Below, in pieces: positions 1 to 12,533 of a DNA stretch of 64,000 bases. The notes under the pieces were generated by a model, which was not told the origin of the DNA, ran no database searches, and was given only the letters and a program-made list of their open reading frames with translations. This stretch comes from Acanthochlamys bracteata (taxonomy: Eukaryota > Streptophyta > Magnoliopsida > Pandanales > Velloziaceae): positions 6,884,501-6,948,500 of the forward strand of contig CM034128.1 in assembly GCA_019914995.1 (NCBI GenBank), written 5' to 3'. Within the stretch, counting starts at the first letter, position 1. Each line of letters begins with the position of its first letter. The translations under genes were made by a program, and so were the position numbers.

Positions 1-635
1 AATTCAGCAGCAAACTGACTGATTGTTTCTCTAGACACTTTTATTTTCATAGCTGAAAATTTCTGGGCACTCGTTTAAACAAATTATTAGTACTTCTAAA
101 ATATAAATTAAGTTCAGATCTTTATTGTACCAAAAATAAATAAGAAATCCTAGCACTATTTAAATCATATTTTAGCTAAATCGGTTTTTGTTTTTAATTA
201 TCAACAAGCAAAAATAAAAATTAGGTTAGCTTTTAAAGCATTTCGTAATATATATTTTTTAAAACAAAACGATGTTTAGCTGCGAAGCATTTTTTGGTTT
301 ACCAAAAGTTGCAAATCATTGATTTTGCACCAAAAGCAACTGAATTTTAGCTTATAAGACGCATATTCACATCCAAAAGGAAGTTGCTTGCTTCACAGGT
401 GGAACCTATTATGTTACATTGACTATGTCATCAAAGTGCCTGCTACATCTTTTCTTCACAAGCAAGAATATAATTTCATTTGGAAATGCGCAGGCATTAA
501 CTAGCAATTATCCATTTCCCAGTATATTCTCCTGGTTATGGTGATGAAATACCAATGCAGTTAAACGGAGGTTCACGTTCCTATTTCCTTGGGGAATTTT
601 TCCTTCAATTCCATCTTGAGTTCAGAAAATGCATC
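1..635. other. 3' flank and 3' UTR of the TFIIF-beta gene
   Basis: AT-rich sequence beyond the stop codon of the minus-strand TFIIF-beta gene. The part next to the stop presumably carries its 3' UTR. I see no open coding stretch or recognisable element here. Confidence 0.5.
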
Positions 636-3600
636 TTATGTTTCCTCAGAAGCATCTGGTTCCTCTGTAGATTTCTTGTATTCAGGCTTGAGCTCATGGG
701 TTCCTTGATTTGGACCCCTCTTGTTGTAAACACAGAGATCGTTCAATATCTCCTTTAAAAATTGCTGCACAGGAAAACAGTTGTGAACTGTAAGATATAA
801 CTAACTTCCCAACCAGAATTAGTTATATACAGATTCACATGGAAAAAACTAAATTAACTACAAAAACTACTTGAAAGATTTAAGACCATGCTTTCACAAT
901 TCATTTTATGGAAGCATAGAACAAATCCACATTCCTCAGAAATGATAGTGCAAAAATAGTTAAGACACTATAAGCCAACAGCTCCGTGAACTGACAAGCA
1001 GAATCAACTTCAGTTCAACATTCAGAAACGATCATAGATAGCCAAAACAGCGAGCAGCTTCTGGAAGAAACCGAAGCCACTTATGATGATAGATAACAAA
1101 AGAGCTAAGAATGAGATCTTGCACTATTTTGAATTTACAATGATCCAATTGTGATACCTGCCAAAACTGATTCTTAAGATCATTGTTAAATTAATTTCAT
1201 GATGCTCAAATTGAATTACTTCCAGGATATGTGGGGAAACAATTATGAGAATTGGCGTCTCCACAGTTGAGTCCAACCACGTCTAAATGATAGAAGGAAG
1301 TCTCTCTAATAAAGTTTCTCCTGTTAAGTTACCAGTCTAAAGAAGCAGTTCACAAGTGTACCTCAGGTTGATCGGTTTCTAGTACCAGCTGCTTCAAAGC
1401 CCAATTTGGCTGCCGTTCAAAGAGTTTAAATATAATGTTCTCAAGTTCCCGACGATCACGTCGTGTTCGTTTCACATCAGATGGCTTAGATGGAGTTAGT
1501 TTCCTCTTGTCCTGAAACAAGAGATGAACTTTTAATAAATCACAAGAAAGAATTTTCTACATAACCGTCTCAATGTCTTAAAAACCTAGAGATGTCATGT
1601 GGAGATACCTTTGAACCAGTTGGCATTAGACCAACCATCCCAGGCATGGGTCTCATCAAGACTCCATGATCATTGTCGATCACCTATAATAATCAAACTC
1701 AGGTCCAAGTGAAGTTCAAAAAATTTCAGAAAGCATCAAGAAGTTATAGTTAGAAATATACCTGCACTTGTCTGGTCTTAATCATAGCTTTATTGGTCCT
1801 CTCACGGCAGAGCTTGCCATACTCTCCAAAATTTTCACTATGAAGTTCCATATCAAATTTATGTTCTACCTTTCCTTCCAATGAAAACCTTCCTACAGCA
1901 TAAGTTCCATAACTTAAAGTCAACAGATGTAGCTCATAGGTATAGTTAGCATTAGCTACTTAGAGACTCATGACGAAGAAAAAGGGTGATTGACTGAATC
2001 CAAACAAGAGCACCCAGCATTCTTTGAGCAACCATTTTCTTATATAGCAACCAGAGCAGTATGACCTATTGCTCTTTTGAATGAGTATGCACATATCCAA
2101 AAGCAGCAAGCCATCTTCTAGAAAATAGCGAGACAGATTATGACTCTTTAGTCGTAGTTCAATATTCCAGTTACAATCCATTTAGTATCCCTCTCATTCA
2201 ACGAATGATTATTTATTGCACAGTGAGATTACTTTTAAAGTTGTCATATCAACCATTGAGAAGGTGATCCTGTCGGCCAAATAAGTATGCAGTACCCAAA
2301 ATGCACAATATTTCTAAAATATAAAGGTAAAAACAACAACCAGAATATTTATATAAGCTTTAGAACATCAAAAGAAATCATACAGCTAGGTAATAAAATT
2401 CTTTCTACGGAATAGTCAAAACTAAACCTGCATATAGTTCCGTCCCAAAGCCTTGAAAACAATAGCATAATACTGTATTTCTAAAATGCCAACCACCAGA
2501 AACATTATTTTAAACCTCCAAGAGATGTCCAAGTTAATCATTTCTGAAGAATAAACAAACTATTCTTTCATCAAATAGGATGACATATGCCTGCAGAACA
2601 AGAGCCCAAACAAAAAGGCTAAATCCAGAAGTACCATCACCATGCTATGTGTTTCACAAGAAATGGATTTTGCTTAATTACCTTGGCCAGATTCAGAGAA
2701 GACACACATGGGAACAAAGTCTTTGAACATATTTAAAGAGTAACTCTTTGGAGTGTTACCAGAATCACTTTGCGCGAGCTCCATTTTAAACTGATCCAGG
2801 AAGACGAAAGGCCATGTTAGAAGGCATCAAGATCATATACTAGAATCTAAATATTGGAACATTAAAGTATCTACCTGACTTTAAAATGACCCAATCAAGA
2901 AATGATTCAGGAAAAAGAAGAACATACCACTTACTGTCAAACTAAGTAACTTTAAATGTTCCTAAGGGAGAAAAAAGGAACTCTCTTCAATGGAAAGTAA
3001 CGCAAGCAAAAATGGTTAAGCACCAGCCTTTTGCAAAAGAAAAACAAAGTTAATCATTTCTTCCATATCCTATTTAGTTAATGAAGCGCCTTCCATATTA
3101 GTCAGAATTAAAAGGTGGCCACATTAGTGAGACCTTCCACAAGGAAATCCAGGAAAGATCAATAATAATGAGAATATCAACAGGATTACAACAAGATCTA
3201 CCTACAATTTTGATTGCAGAGCGTGTCTTCCAATAGTATTAGGGATGAAAAAAATTAAAAACCCTGGAGCCAGCGGAAAAAAAGATGAAAGTTTAATATA
3301 CACGCAGAAACAACAAAAAATGAACATATTGCTGGGGATGCTTTTTTTAATTGACAGAAGTGTTTGTCAACAAGGTATGCCTAGTGTAAGATACTCTTTG
3401 CTACTTGCTACAGCAGGCAGCTGTCTTCTACTTTCTATAGCTAGATACTAGTAACCCATGCAATGCACAGGTGTCTGTAGAGGAATAATCAACTTTGCTC
3501 GTTGTCTTATAAGCAAGAAATTAGTACAGCTAACAAACTGCTCATAGTAAATAAGATGATGCTCAAGATACTCAGCGAAAAACATAAAAATTGATAAGAT

Positions 3601-6600
3601 AAATATAGCCCAAAGTTAAGACCTGTAGCAAGAGTAACACTACTAAATGCAATAACAATTTAGAAAATAGAGCATTATCACAATAGAAGCTTTGTGCCTA
3701 ACGTATTTACATCACCATCCAATATAAGATTATTTTTACAAGTACCAAAAGAGTAGTTCAGTAGGTACAGCGGAAAGTAGAATGGTGATAGAACTATTTA
3801 ATAAACTTTCTGGCTTAGATAAGTTGCATCATTTGTAAGCATTAAGACCCTAATATATATGGCTACCTCCAAGAATTAGGATAATCTCCTCTTCCAAACT
3901 CAAAGACTCTACTTATGCTCATGTAATGCATAGCTAAACCAGACAAGAAAACCAAAATATTAGCTACAACCATGCCTTAAAACTAAGGTTGGGCGTATAC
4001 TTCACACACAAATCATTAAATGACTACCACAACTTTTTTAAGCAAAATAAAAAGTTGTGATAAACACAGGTGCATGCATTTGAACCAAAAAACCCAATAA
4101 TTGTTTACACTAATGCTGCAGTGGGAGAACAGTAATGCGTCTCCTGTACTACAAAGCATTTTTTTCTTGTAAATTTTTCATCGATACTTCAAATTAAAAT
4201 AAAATTACAACTTCAAGGATATTATTAATATATCTATTGTACTTGATAGCTAATCACCAAAGATACAGTGGGCAAGCAGAAGTAGTACCTATAGCAAAGT
4301 GGTAAAAATGATTGACCTACATAAACTAATAGCTGACCTCATCAAACTGAGAGAATATGCTGCTTATCCTAAGTAGTAAGAACAGTAATAATGATATAGA
4401 ATGAATTTGGAAAACAAAGCATATTACGATCATTTGTTTCTGTATGATCATAAGTACAGGTACTTCAACCTCTCTGTCATCTTAATTATTACTTTCTCCA
4501 CCTTGGATTTCTTTACATAATTAATTTTCTGCTCTGCAGCATCTTCTTTGTTGCCAGGTACTTGCATCTGCCGTTTATGTACCTTTAAGCAAAAAAAAAA
4601 ACCAGCTTCCTTTGCCTCTTCAAGCTCTTTGGATATTTCCCAATAAAGGACATTAAAAGGGTATTATCTTTGTCCTCAGCTGCTGGGACCTCACTATCCA
4701 AATTTTATGTGAAATTCAAGAGAGTATTGCACTATGTAATCTATTAACTATCGTTCTTGTTGATTACAGATATCTAAGCCATCCCAAAGGTCTGTAATTG
4801 ATTACTAATCTTGGAACCCCTCCTTTTATCTTAGAATTTTCATCATAACAGAACGATGAGCATGACTACGGAGAATCTTTGGCCTATCCACCTAATTCCT
4901 TCTCATAATACCTACACCTCTTATTATATTTAATGCTAAAGAACTTGCTGGCAATTTCCTTTCATCAAATTGTTTTCTAAGGCATGACTGCTATATGTTA
5001 CTTTTTTACTCCTAAGAGTATTTGGTAACTCAGTACTGACTTATCTTCTAGTTTCTTTTAATTTACTCCATTTACATTTGTAAGTCTATACTATGTATCT
5101 TTTCTTAAACTACTCTGTTTTTTACTTCCTCTTAGGGAGAATCTAAAGCTTTTTCTTTCAACCAAGATTCCCCTAGCTAATATTAGTATTTATGGTATCC
5201 TTTCATAAACTAATCTGTTTTCACTTCCCCTTAGAGAAACTCTAAAGCTTTTCTTTCAACAAGATTCCCCTAGCCAATATTAATACATATGGAATGCACC
5301 AGCTTGAGCTAAACAATATCAAGGTAACCCGAGTCTGAGTTCTAGTTTAAGTACCTGTACTTTGAATGATACTAGACAGCTACTATAACAACCAGGCACA
5401 AGACATTCAGAATCCACTTTCGAACAGAATTATATATAGCATAAGTCAACATAATACCCCCAAGATTCAATTATCGACCTATAGGCTCATGCCCAATAAA
5501 TTCCCAGGTATTTTGAAAGAAAACTTTACAAAAAAACATGAAATGGAAGCTACGTCGGGAAGAACAAAACTTATGACCTCCAAACAAGGAGCTTTAGCAT
5601 TCTACTAGAAGCATCTGATGCACTATCGGGTGCACTTCAACTATATATACTTTGGGTACATAGTAACCGAACCCTCATGTACCCAAATCCAACCAAAATC
5701 AAACTTTTAAAGTACCTATGTGGTAGGATTCGGGTGGGGTAAGGTCATACATCCCAAAAATTCCATCAACCGCCAACCCTATCAACATATTTGATTCTCT
5801 AAGTTCACTAAACAAGCAAGAAAAGTGCCAATATTACAAGAAAACTTGAGACATCACTTTGAATCTATAGCAAGTGATCGACAACAAATGGTTCAAAATC
5901 TTATTTATCCAGAAACAAGGAGAAAAAGATAACTACCCTTTAGCATGTGCAAATATAACTTATCCTTAATGTCATAGACTACAAGAATTTAATAGCTCAA
6001 TATTTATTCCTATAAATTAAGAAAATTGGTTGAAGAGGAAGGCATCCTCCAGCTAAGTTTCAACATCAATCTTCTTTAAGGCTCTTCCTTCAGTTTCTCT
6101 ATATCTACTAGCAAGTATCTAAGTGCTACTGTGAAGTTTAATTTTACAGTAAAAAACCCCTGCTCAATGTATAAAAGCCTCTACCTTCTCTCAAAATAAA
6201 GTAGTGTTTATTTTGAGTAACCCAATAAGTAGCCTATTACAAGACATGCATTGTCGAACAAACAAAAACGTTAAAAATGAATATCCTTTTATAGAAAAAT
6301 GTAGGTGCTTCAAATTCCTACGTTTCTAATATTCATACTCCCCAAACGATAGTGGCGACTTTGTTTTTGTCGATGCAAACAGAAAATCTAGAATAGCTTA
6401 TTGTGCAAACCAACAACAAGAGTAACCAAGGGAGAAGTTGGAGACGTCGCCAGGGATCCTTTCAAGCAGGCAGGTGTCATCGTGCTCTATGATAAACAGC
6501 ATCTTCAGGCAGGCCAATTAGTAGATAAATTTGCTAGTATGTAAATATTCTTTGACTAAGTTTGCTTAGGTTGTCCTTAGACATAAATAAAGACTAAAAT

Positions 6601-7293
6601 TTTCTTTTGAGAAGTTTTCATTTGCTCAACCCTTGGTAGTTTATCTCTTATCTTGCAGTTTCTAACCTTTACCTTTTGCCCACAAGAATAAGCAACTTAT
6701 CCGGTATACCAACTTAAGAATCCTCTGAAAACTAATCCACTTCACCTCAACAAAGAATCATCTCACTCAAACAACTTCATCCTAGGAGTTGTAAACTTAT
6801 TAAAATAAGAAGCGAGAGAGACTACAATTCAATTTTGCATTGACAAAAGTAAGCAATCTACTTAGAGAGCCTGCAGATACCAAGGCAAGCACTTGTTAAA
6901 ATCAACCACTGCTTCAAAAGATAACTGGCGATAGACGAGCGAAGAAATAATCAACCAAGTGTTTCCAATCAACGACCAAAAACTAAACAAATAAGCATCG
7001 AAATTGCAATCGAGAGAGCCAGATAGAGAGGAGGGATTTGCCTGAAGAGCGGAGGAGTTGTCGTTATTGAGAGGATCGAGAGTTAGAACGACCTTAGCGA
7101 CGATGGGATTAGGGTTCGAATTGAGGTTAGGGTTTTGGCGGTGGTGATCGTTTCCGGAGGCTGATGAAGTGGCGGCGGCAGCAGCAGCGGAGGACTGCCA
7201 TGAACGAGAGACACTAGGCGGCAGCTTCATAAGCCACACCGACCGATCAGCTCTGCCGGTGTCCACAACGTTCCGATCATCTGCCAAAGACAT
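636..7293 (-). CDS. TFIIF-beta: Transcription initiation factor IIF subunit beta (TFIIF-beta, RAP30 homologue)
   Basis: Small subunit of TFIIF, which escorts RNA polymerase II into the preinitiation complex. Six exons by my reading: 7293-7042, 2790-2682, 1892-1762, 1683-1609, 1511-1362, 764-636, giving 281 aa, normal for plant RAP30 proteins (about 260-280). Exon 1 encodes an acidic start followed by DRSVWLMKLP and KVVLTLDPL, the conserved N-terminal dimerisation segment. It carries an alanine-rich and Asn/Pro-rich insert. Exons 2-4 give YSLNMFKDFVPMCVF, EGKVEHKFDM, CRERTNK and GVLMRPMPGMVGL. Exons 5-6 form the C-terminal winged helix (KRTRRDRRELE, LFERQPNW, QFLKEILNDLCVYNKRG, HELKPEYKK). All phases join correctly. 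Every junction is GT-AG except intron 1 (7041-2791), whose only donor in phase is GC (CAG|GCAAAT). The start is the first ATG, just after a CT-rich leader. Family assignment is very secure; the intron 1 donor is the least certain point. Confidence 0.93.
4457..4735 (-). pseudogene. Decayed coding-like fragment inside TFIIF-beta intron 1, family unknown
   Basis: On the minus strand, one frame reads LDSEVPAAEDKDNT and then an overlapping frame continues as YWEISKELEEAKEAG, KRQMQVPGNKEDAAEQK and KKSKVEKVIIKMTERLKYLY before a stop near 4457. The Lys/Glu-rich, codon-like composition across about 90 codons is unlike the surrounding AT-rich intron. At least one frameshift and a run of T (read as Phe) break it. 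I do not recognise the protein. It could be the relic of an inserted gene or transposon ORF. Confidence 0.35.
5098..5291. repeat. Tandem direct repeat, two units of about 95 bp
   Basis: The stretch 5098-5197 is repeated at 5199-5291. Both units contain taaactaatctgtttt-like and ctaaagctttt-like strings and end in aagattcccctag followed by caatatta-like sequence. Divergence is roughly 10-15 percent by eye. It is intronic, with no coding content. Confidence 0.75.
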
Positions 7294-7313
7294 CTCTCTC
7301 TCTCTCTATCTCT
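7294..7313 (-). promoter_or_regulatory. CT/GA microsatellite in the TFIIF-beta leader
   Basis: A run of alternating TC on the plus strand (GA in the sense of the gene) sits immediately upstream of the start codon. Such tracts are common in plant 5' UTRs. No clear TATA box was found nearby, which is usual for a housekeeping factor. Confidence 0.5.
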
Positions 7314-7379
7314 ATTCTGTAGGCCGACTCTTTTCAACTTTCAAGCCGTGTAACGACTTGGTGGGTTCTGTGCGTTAAA

Positions 7380-9105
7380 TAAACGTTTACGTGATTGACC
7401 CCTCATAATGTGGATTTAGCTTCAGCGGTTAAGCAAGTTATCTACGTCTGTAGTCTATACTACCATAAAGCATGAAACCGGTAGAACAGGAGTTTTCATA
7501 AAAAGTCTTTCCACTAATAAAATGATGGGAATTTAACATACTAGTTAAACATGTAGCCTTTTACCTGTTATGAAGCAGATTCTCTAGAGATTTCTGCTAA
7601 ACACAACTGGAGAGGATGGAGAAAATCGAGCTGAAATTTAAAATTTTTGAGTTGATCCAGTAGAACAGATGACTGTTGAACCTTTTAGAAAAAATTTTAT
7701 TAGTTTGTAAAAATAATACAGCAATAAAAAATAATTAGATAATTGAGCAAACGACGTTGTTCGGCGAAAAATTTTTATTACTTCCATCATCACTCATAAA
7801 TTCGTAATTAATTTTTATTAACTTCTGCCAAAATTACCAGTATAAGACTTGATTTGAATACCCTAATCAAGTTATCTTACAAAACAAACTCAATCTAGAC
7901 TCCTACAAAAACCAAGCCTTAATTAACCAAAACTTCTTATTAGAAAATGATACTATTATCTCTGATCCAAATCTCACCTCTGAGCACTAGTGTTGAAACA
8001 CTTTATCAAAGATACTATCATCGCCACTATCGGTGAGTGGTAAGCTTCAGCATTCTTCAATTTCTTCTAAAATTTTCGATTAGCAGTTCTCCTTAAGATT
8101 ATTAAAATTTTGATTTAAATCTTAAAATCTAATAATTTTACGATTTTACATCACTAAAGCGATCATATTTCAAGTAAAATTTTTTTTGAATAAAATCCTA
8201 CCCGGATTCCAATTTAAATTTTAAAATCGGTAAAATTTTGATTCTTTTATAGTTTCCTACGCTTTTACTTTTGAATAATTTTTTGTTGAATTTGAGGGTG
8301 GATTTTTGTAAAATTTTAGAAAGTTTTCTATAAAATTTAGAAATATTTTCTATAATAGTATAATTTTGAAATAATTTTTATAAAATTTAAAAGAATTTTT
8401 ATAATTCAAAAATCAGATCTACTGTGTATAAGTCTTTGTCAACCCCTTTACATTTAACCATTCTCCATTTTTCCAAAGTAGGTGACAGAGACTCATCCAT
8501 TTCCTTGTAAATAAGAGTGTATAAGGGATGCTTTCGAAGGCATGCAAATCATCTACTAATGCATCACTAACAAGTTGACTAAGAAATTTTTTTTTTCGTT
8601 GGACAAAGTTTTTAGTTTTATAAGATATATCAAGTTTAATCTAAGAAAATCTTCATTAAACAATCCTCATGAAGATCCTCAGATGCCGACTCACCTAGAA
8701 CCTAATCAACTTAATAATATTTACATTTAGAAAATAGCTCTATCGAATCATCCCTTTCTTACTATTACCTATTTTCGAGAGAGAGTGACCACCTTCCTCA
8801 TTCTTGCAAAGTGAGGTAATCTTGTAGAACTCTTAAATCCTGAAGTGGAGCTTCATCCTTACTATCTCGATAAAAGCAGCCTTGTCTTCTACATTCAACT
8901 TCCTCCGACAATAGCACTTGGTGAATTACTTATCTTGAAGAAGTTGGAAGATCATGAGACGGACCAAATTAATTTGTCCAAAATAAGAGATCTCAACAAC
9001 TTTTATCCTCATCTGTTTTTGAGCAACCTTCCTATAAAAATTGTTACAAACATCCTTTAAAGTTGAACGAGAGGGTCACCTCCAATTTTGTGGGCAATTG
9101 TCTTT
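7380..9105. other. AT-rich intergenic sequence
   Basis: No gene recognised. A 71-codon open frame at 8845-9060 has no resemblance to a known family and no splice or promoter context. I take it as chance. Confidence 0.5.
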
Positions 9106-9540
9106 CAATCATCTGTATATGTAATATTTTGGTATATGTTAATGCAACAGGCAACCTTTTACAACCTTACGATCATTTTATAACCTATTAATGACCACTT
9201 TATGACAATGCTACAACATTTATTACCATTTGAAACCTTATGATCTATGGCTACTTTACAATCTTGTGATGACGTTACGGCCAATTTATGATCCATTACA
9301 ATCATTTTAAAACCACCATACGACAACATTACGACCAATTTATGCCCTCTTACAATCTTAAGATTTTACGTTTCTATAACCTACAAATAAAAATTTATAA
9401 CCATTATGACCATATGACCTCCTTATTATGGCCTTACGATTCTAGGCCCTAATGACTCCTCTATGGCCATTATGATACATTTTCGACTTCCTAACTGTCT
9501 CGTACGACCTTAGCACCCTTTACGATCCAGACAACAATGC
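9106..9540 (+). repeat. Degenerate low-complexity array built on a TTACGACCATTTTATGA-like unit
   Basis: Variants of 'tacgaccattttat', 'ttacgatcatttta', 'ttacggccaatttatga', 'cattacgaccaattta' and 'atgacc' recur every 15-40 bp for over 400 bp with irregular spacing. There is no coding frame. It reads as an old minisatellite or the subterminal repeat zone of a decayed DNA transposon. Confidence 0.6.
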
Positions 9541-9912
9541 AAATAAAAGAAAACCAGAACAAATGATATGAAGAACTAGAAGAAGAAACATACAAGTAAA
9601 GTACATCTTGACGTGCTATTGAAACCATTATTAATGGTGATTCAATGTGGATTTCGCTCTAGGAACATGTAAAACACCTTTCGTTTGAACGACAGCCACA
9701 AGATGCTTGAAAATCGATAGGAACAAGAGTCGAGGTGGTAAATGTCGCTTGCAAAAATATGAGAATAATAGTTTAAATGCATTTTATATAGACGCAGTTT
9801 GGATCAGTAAAATGTTTTCATTGTGTAAGGAAACGAAAAGGAGCCGTAATAAAAATAGGAGTAGTAATAGAAGAGTGGTAAAGAAATTGTAAGAATAGGA
9901 GTAGTAGTCATA

Positions 9913-10540
9913 GTTGTAAAAATTGGACCGGATATTGAACCGAAAAACTGTCCGGATCAACGGGTCACGGATTGACCTGTCGGGTCAATGGGTTGAACCG
10001 TCATGTCAAAAATACTAAAGCGTTGACGTGCGAACGCTTATTATTTCAAAAGAAAAAATAATAAATTTTTTCTTTGTTAGAAGACATAAAAGAAAAAATA
10101 AACTAACAAAAAAGATATAGAAAAATAAAAAAATATTTTAAATAATAAATTTCAAAAGAAATTCTTTCTTTTAAAATAATTTTGTTATTTTTCTTACAAT
10201 TTAACAAAATTAGTAATATAAAAACTTAAAAATCACTAATAATAAATATTTACAAATAAAATATAACAAACTTATTTTTTTGCATTATCACATCCAAATA
10301 TAAAATCTAAACTACATATTATATTTCAATATAAGGCTATTAATAATTATTTTTGCATCAATATATCACAAATTTAAATTTTTTAAAATTTAATTTAATC
10401 CGGTTTGACCCGAACGAGCGGATCGATCGGGTCGAAGCGGGTCGATTGCATAAACGGTTTTATTATAAATTCGAACCGGTTTACGCTCCGGGTCGATAAT
10501 TTCTGGATCGATCCGGGCGGGCCGGTCCGAGTTTTACAAC
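9913..10540. mobile_element. 628-bp non-autonomous TIR element, copy 1
   Basis: Left end GTTGTAAAAATTGGACCGG; the reverse complement of the right end is GTTGTAAAACTCGGACCGG. It is flanked by TA on both sides (9911-9912 and 10541-10542). GC-rich subterminal arms full of gggtcaa/gaaccg words surround an AT-rich core, so the element could fold back on itself. It has no coding capacity. A diverged relative of almost the same length lies at 36782-37408. The TA flank hints at a Tc1/mariner-type target, but the TIR is not Stowaway-like, so the superfamily is unresolved. Confidence 0.7.
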
Positions 10541-10542
10541 TA

Positions 10543-12160
10543 GAAGTTGATTGAAGTGAGTTTTAAATTGAACCGTAGTTTGATTAATATTTTCTAAAAA
10601 TGTGTCAGATAAAATTATTCTAAGAAAATAAAAAACTAAAGAGGAAAATAAAAGAATTATTTAATAAAAAAATCTTAAATATGTTAGGAAATATAAACCC
10701 GGCTTTAAATTCGAAGCATATGAAACTGGACCCTAGGGGCCTTGTGAACTGTGAACTTTTGAATACATATTTTGTGTGTGACAGCTAAGATCAGTTTAGT
10801 GACGTCGATGAGGATTGGGCTTATGTTAGTGGGTAGCTCATTCCTGATTAGGGAGTGGCATGCAACTCTACCGTATTGGCCGCTAAAAGGCTTTTGTAGC
10901 ATACTTGATAGTGATCGGTGATTTTCTAAAGGAAATAGAAAGCTAATAATCTAGTTGAGTAATCTGTTCTTACTTAGCTATGTATGCTTTGAATCTGGAA
11001 GATTTTTTAGTGCATGTTCTCACTCTCAGCCATTACTTTACCAGGTAAATTGATATCTCTTTCTTTCCTTTTCTTATGTTCTTTATTAAATTTACTTTAA
11101 TTAAATTTAATATTGTATTCGTTTGCTTACTTCCGTACAGGGTAGACTTGGCTAGAGAAGATGATTGCTGGAAAGAGAAAGGTAAAGCTACCTAAGGTGA
11201 GCTGTGTTAAATTATTTTGAGGTCTCTCAACAACTGCCTTGGGGAAACAGGGACATGGTCTTCAATATGTTTCCTAGAGATTACCAAAGTTCACGGGAGT
11301 TGTGTAGCAGCAGCGCTTACCTATGGATGAACATAAAGAAGCATGGAGCCACATCTTGACCGAGCAGCCGGCAAATTTATTGTAATCGGTAGGTAAGACC
11401 ACCTCTTCAAGCACCCTATCATGTTGTGAAACACCAACACAAAATCTTCCGGTTCAAATCTTGTCCTAAGGTGGTGTTTAAAAATGCTAAACTTTTTAAA
11501 ATTAAAAAATATTTATTCAAATTTTAAAAATAAATTTTATTTTTTATTTAAAAAATAAAAAGTTAGTAACGTATAAAATTTTGATAGTTTTTAAATTTTA
11601 AAATAGTTTTATAAAATATTATATAAAAAGTTATTTGAAAATGTGAAGTTAAAAAATACTTCTTTATAAAGCAATACCATACCATCTATGTGCATATTTG
11701 GGAGAAATTTTCTTTCCCAATTTTTTATTTTACGTTTCTTAATAAAGCTTCTAGAATAGTTTACAGAATAAATAAAAAAATTTTAAAAGTTTAGAAAAAT
11801 TTTACGTTTTAAAATCTTATTATTAATTATTATTATTATTTTTTTTGAAGTAAAAAATATAAAGCTCGTTTTTTAAAAATTTCTAAAATATTTCTACTTT
11901 TCGAAAAATTTCTTTTTAATAAGCACTTCTACGAGTCGGATCTTTAGGGCTTATTTCTCTACACCATAAATTTTTTCTATCAAAAAAATAATTTTTAAAT
12001 TTAATTTTAAACTTATTATTAATATAAAGTTAATATAAAAAATTTATTTTTTATTAAATATTTTTAATTTTTAATTTAATTTTTTAAATTTATTTATAAA
12101 AATTCAAACTTATTTCAAAGTAAACACACCATTATTGCCTTTGATACTTTACGAGGGTTA
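10543..12160. other. AT-rich intergenic sequence
   Basis: No gene recognised. Short open segments around 10790-10910 and 11161-11200 have no family resemblance. Within it, 11948-12131 may be a small Tourist-like MITE: its left end ttaGGGCTTATTTC and right end ACACACCatta resemble mutated Harbinger termini. That call is weak. Confidence 0.4.
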
Positions 12161-12533
12161 GGCATGAGTCTTCTTGATTATATAGAGCTGACCTATTTGA
12201 AACCTGACCCGACCAGTTTGCAACCCGACTATGCCACGAGCTCTCATAAAACTTGTGCCCTCCCACCATTGACTTTGTTTAGACATTTAGCAGCACGAAG
12301 CAAGCACTTATGCAAGCACCTATACAAAGATTATTTATCTTTGTGTTGCAGCATTTATAATCTCCTCGCTTGTCGAACTCGTTGTCTCCTCTCTTCTAAC
12401 TCTAGTTCAAAAGGCCATATAAACTATTTTGATTTTATATACTTGTATGCATATATATACTTATGCTGTCTTTTGTTTCAAGTGATTCGCTGAAATACCT
12501 GTGCTTTAGAAATTGAAACAGACAAGGTAATGA

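Larger units (their letters stand above)
2791..7041 (-). other. Long intron 1 of TFIIF-beta
   Basis: A 4.25-kb AT-rich intron, far larger than the other introns of the gene. It holds a 95-bp direct repeat (5098-5291) and a decayed coding-like stretch (4457-4735), listed separately. The short open frames elsewhere in it (for example 3245-3451 and 5366-5608) show no family resemblance and look like chance. Confidence 0.7.

Noticed and set aside
7169..7378. Plus-strand alanine-rich ORF
   Set aside because: Antisense shadow of TFIIF-beta exon 1.
11270..11470. Possible tRNA or SINE because of a ggttcaaatcttg T-arm-like string
   Set aside because: No A box, acceptor stem or anticodon arm could be laid out around it.
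12164..12493. 109-codon plus-strand ORF just upstream of the phytosulfokine gene
   Set aside because: No family resemblance, and it sits in the PSK promoter/leader region; likely chance.
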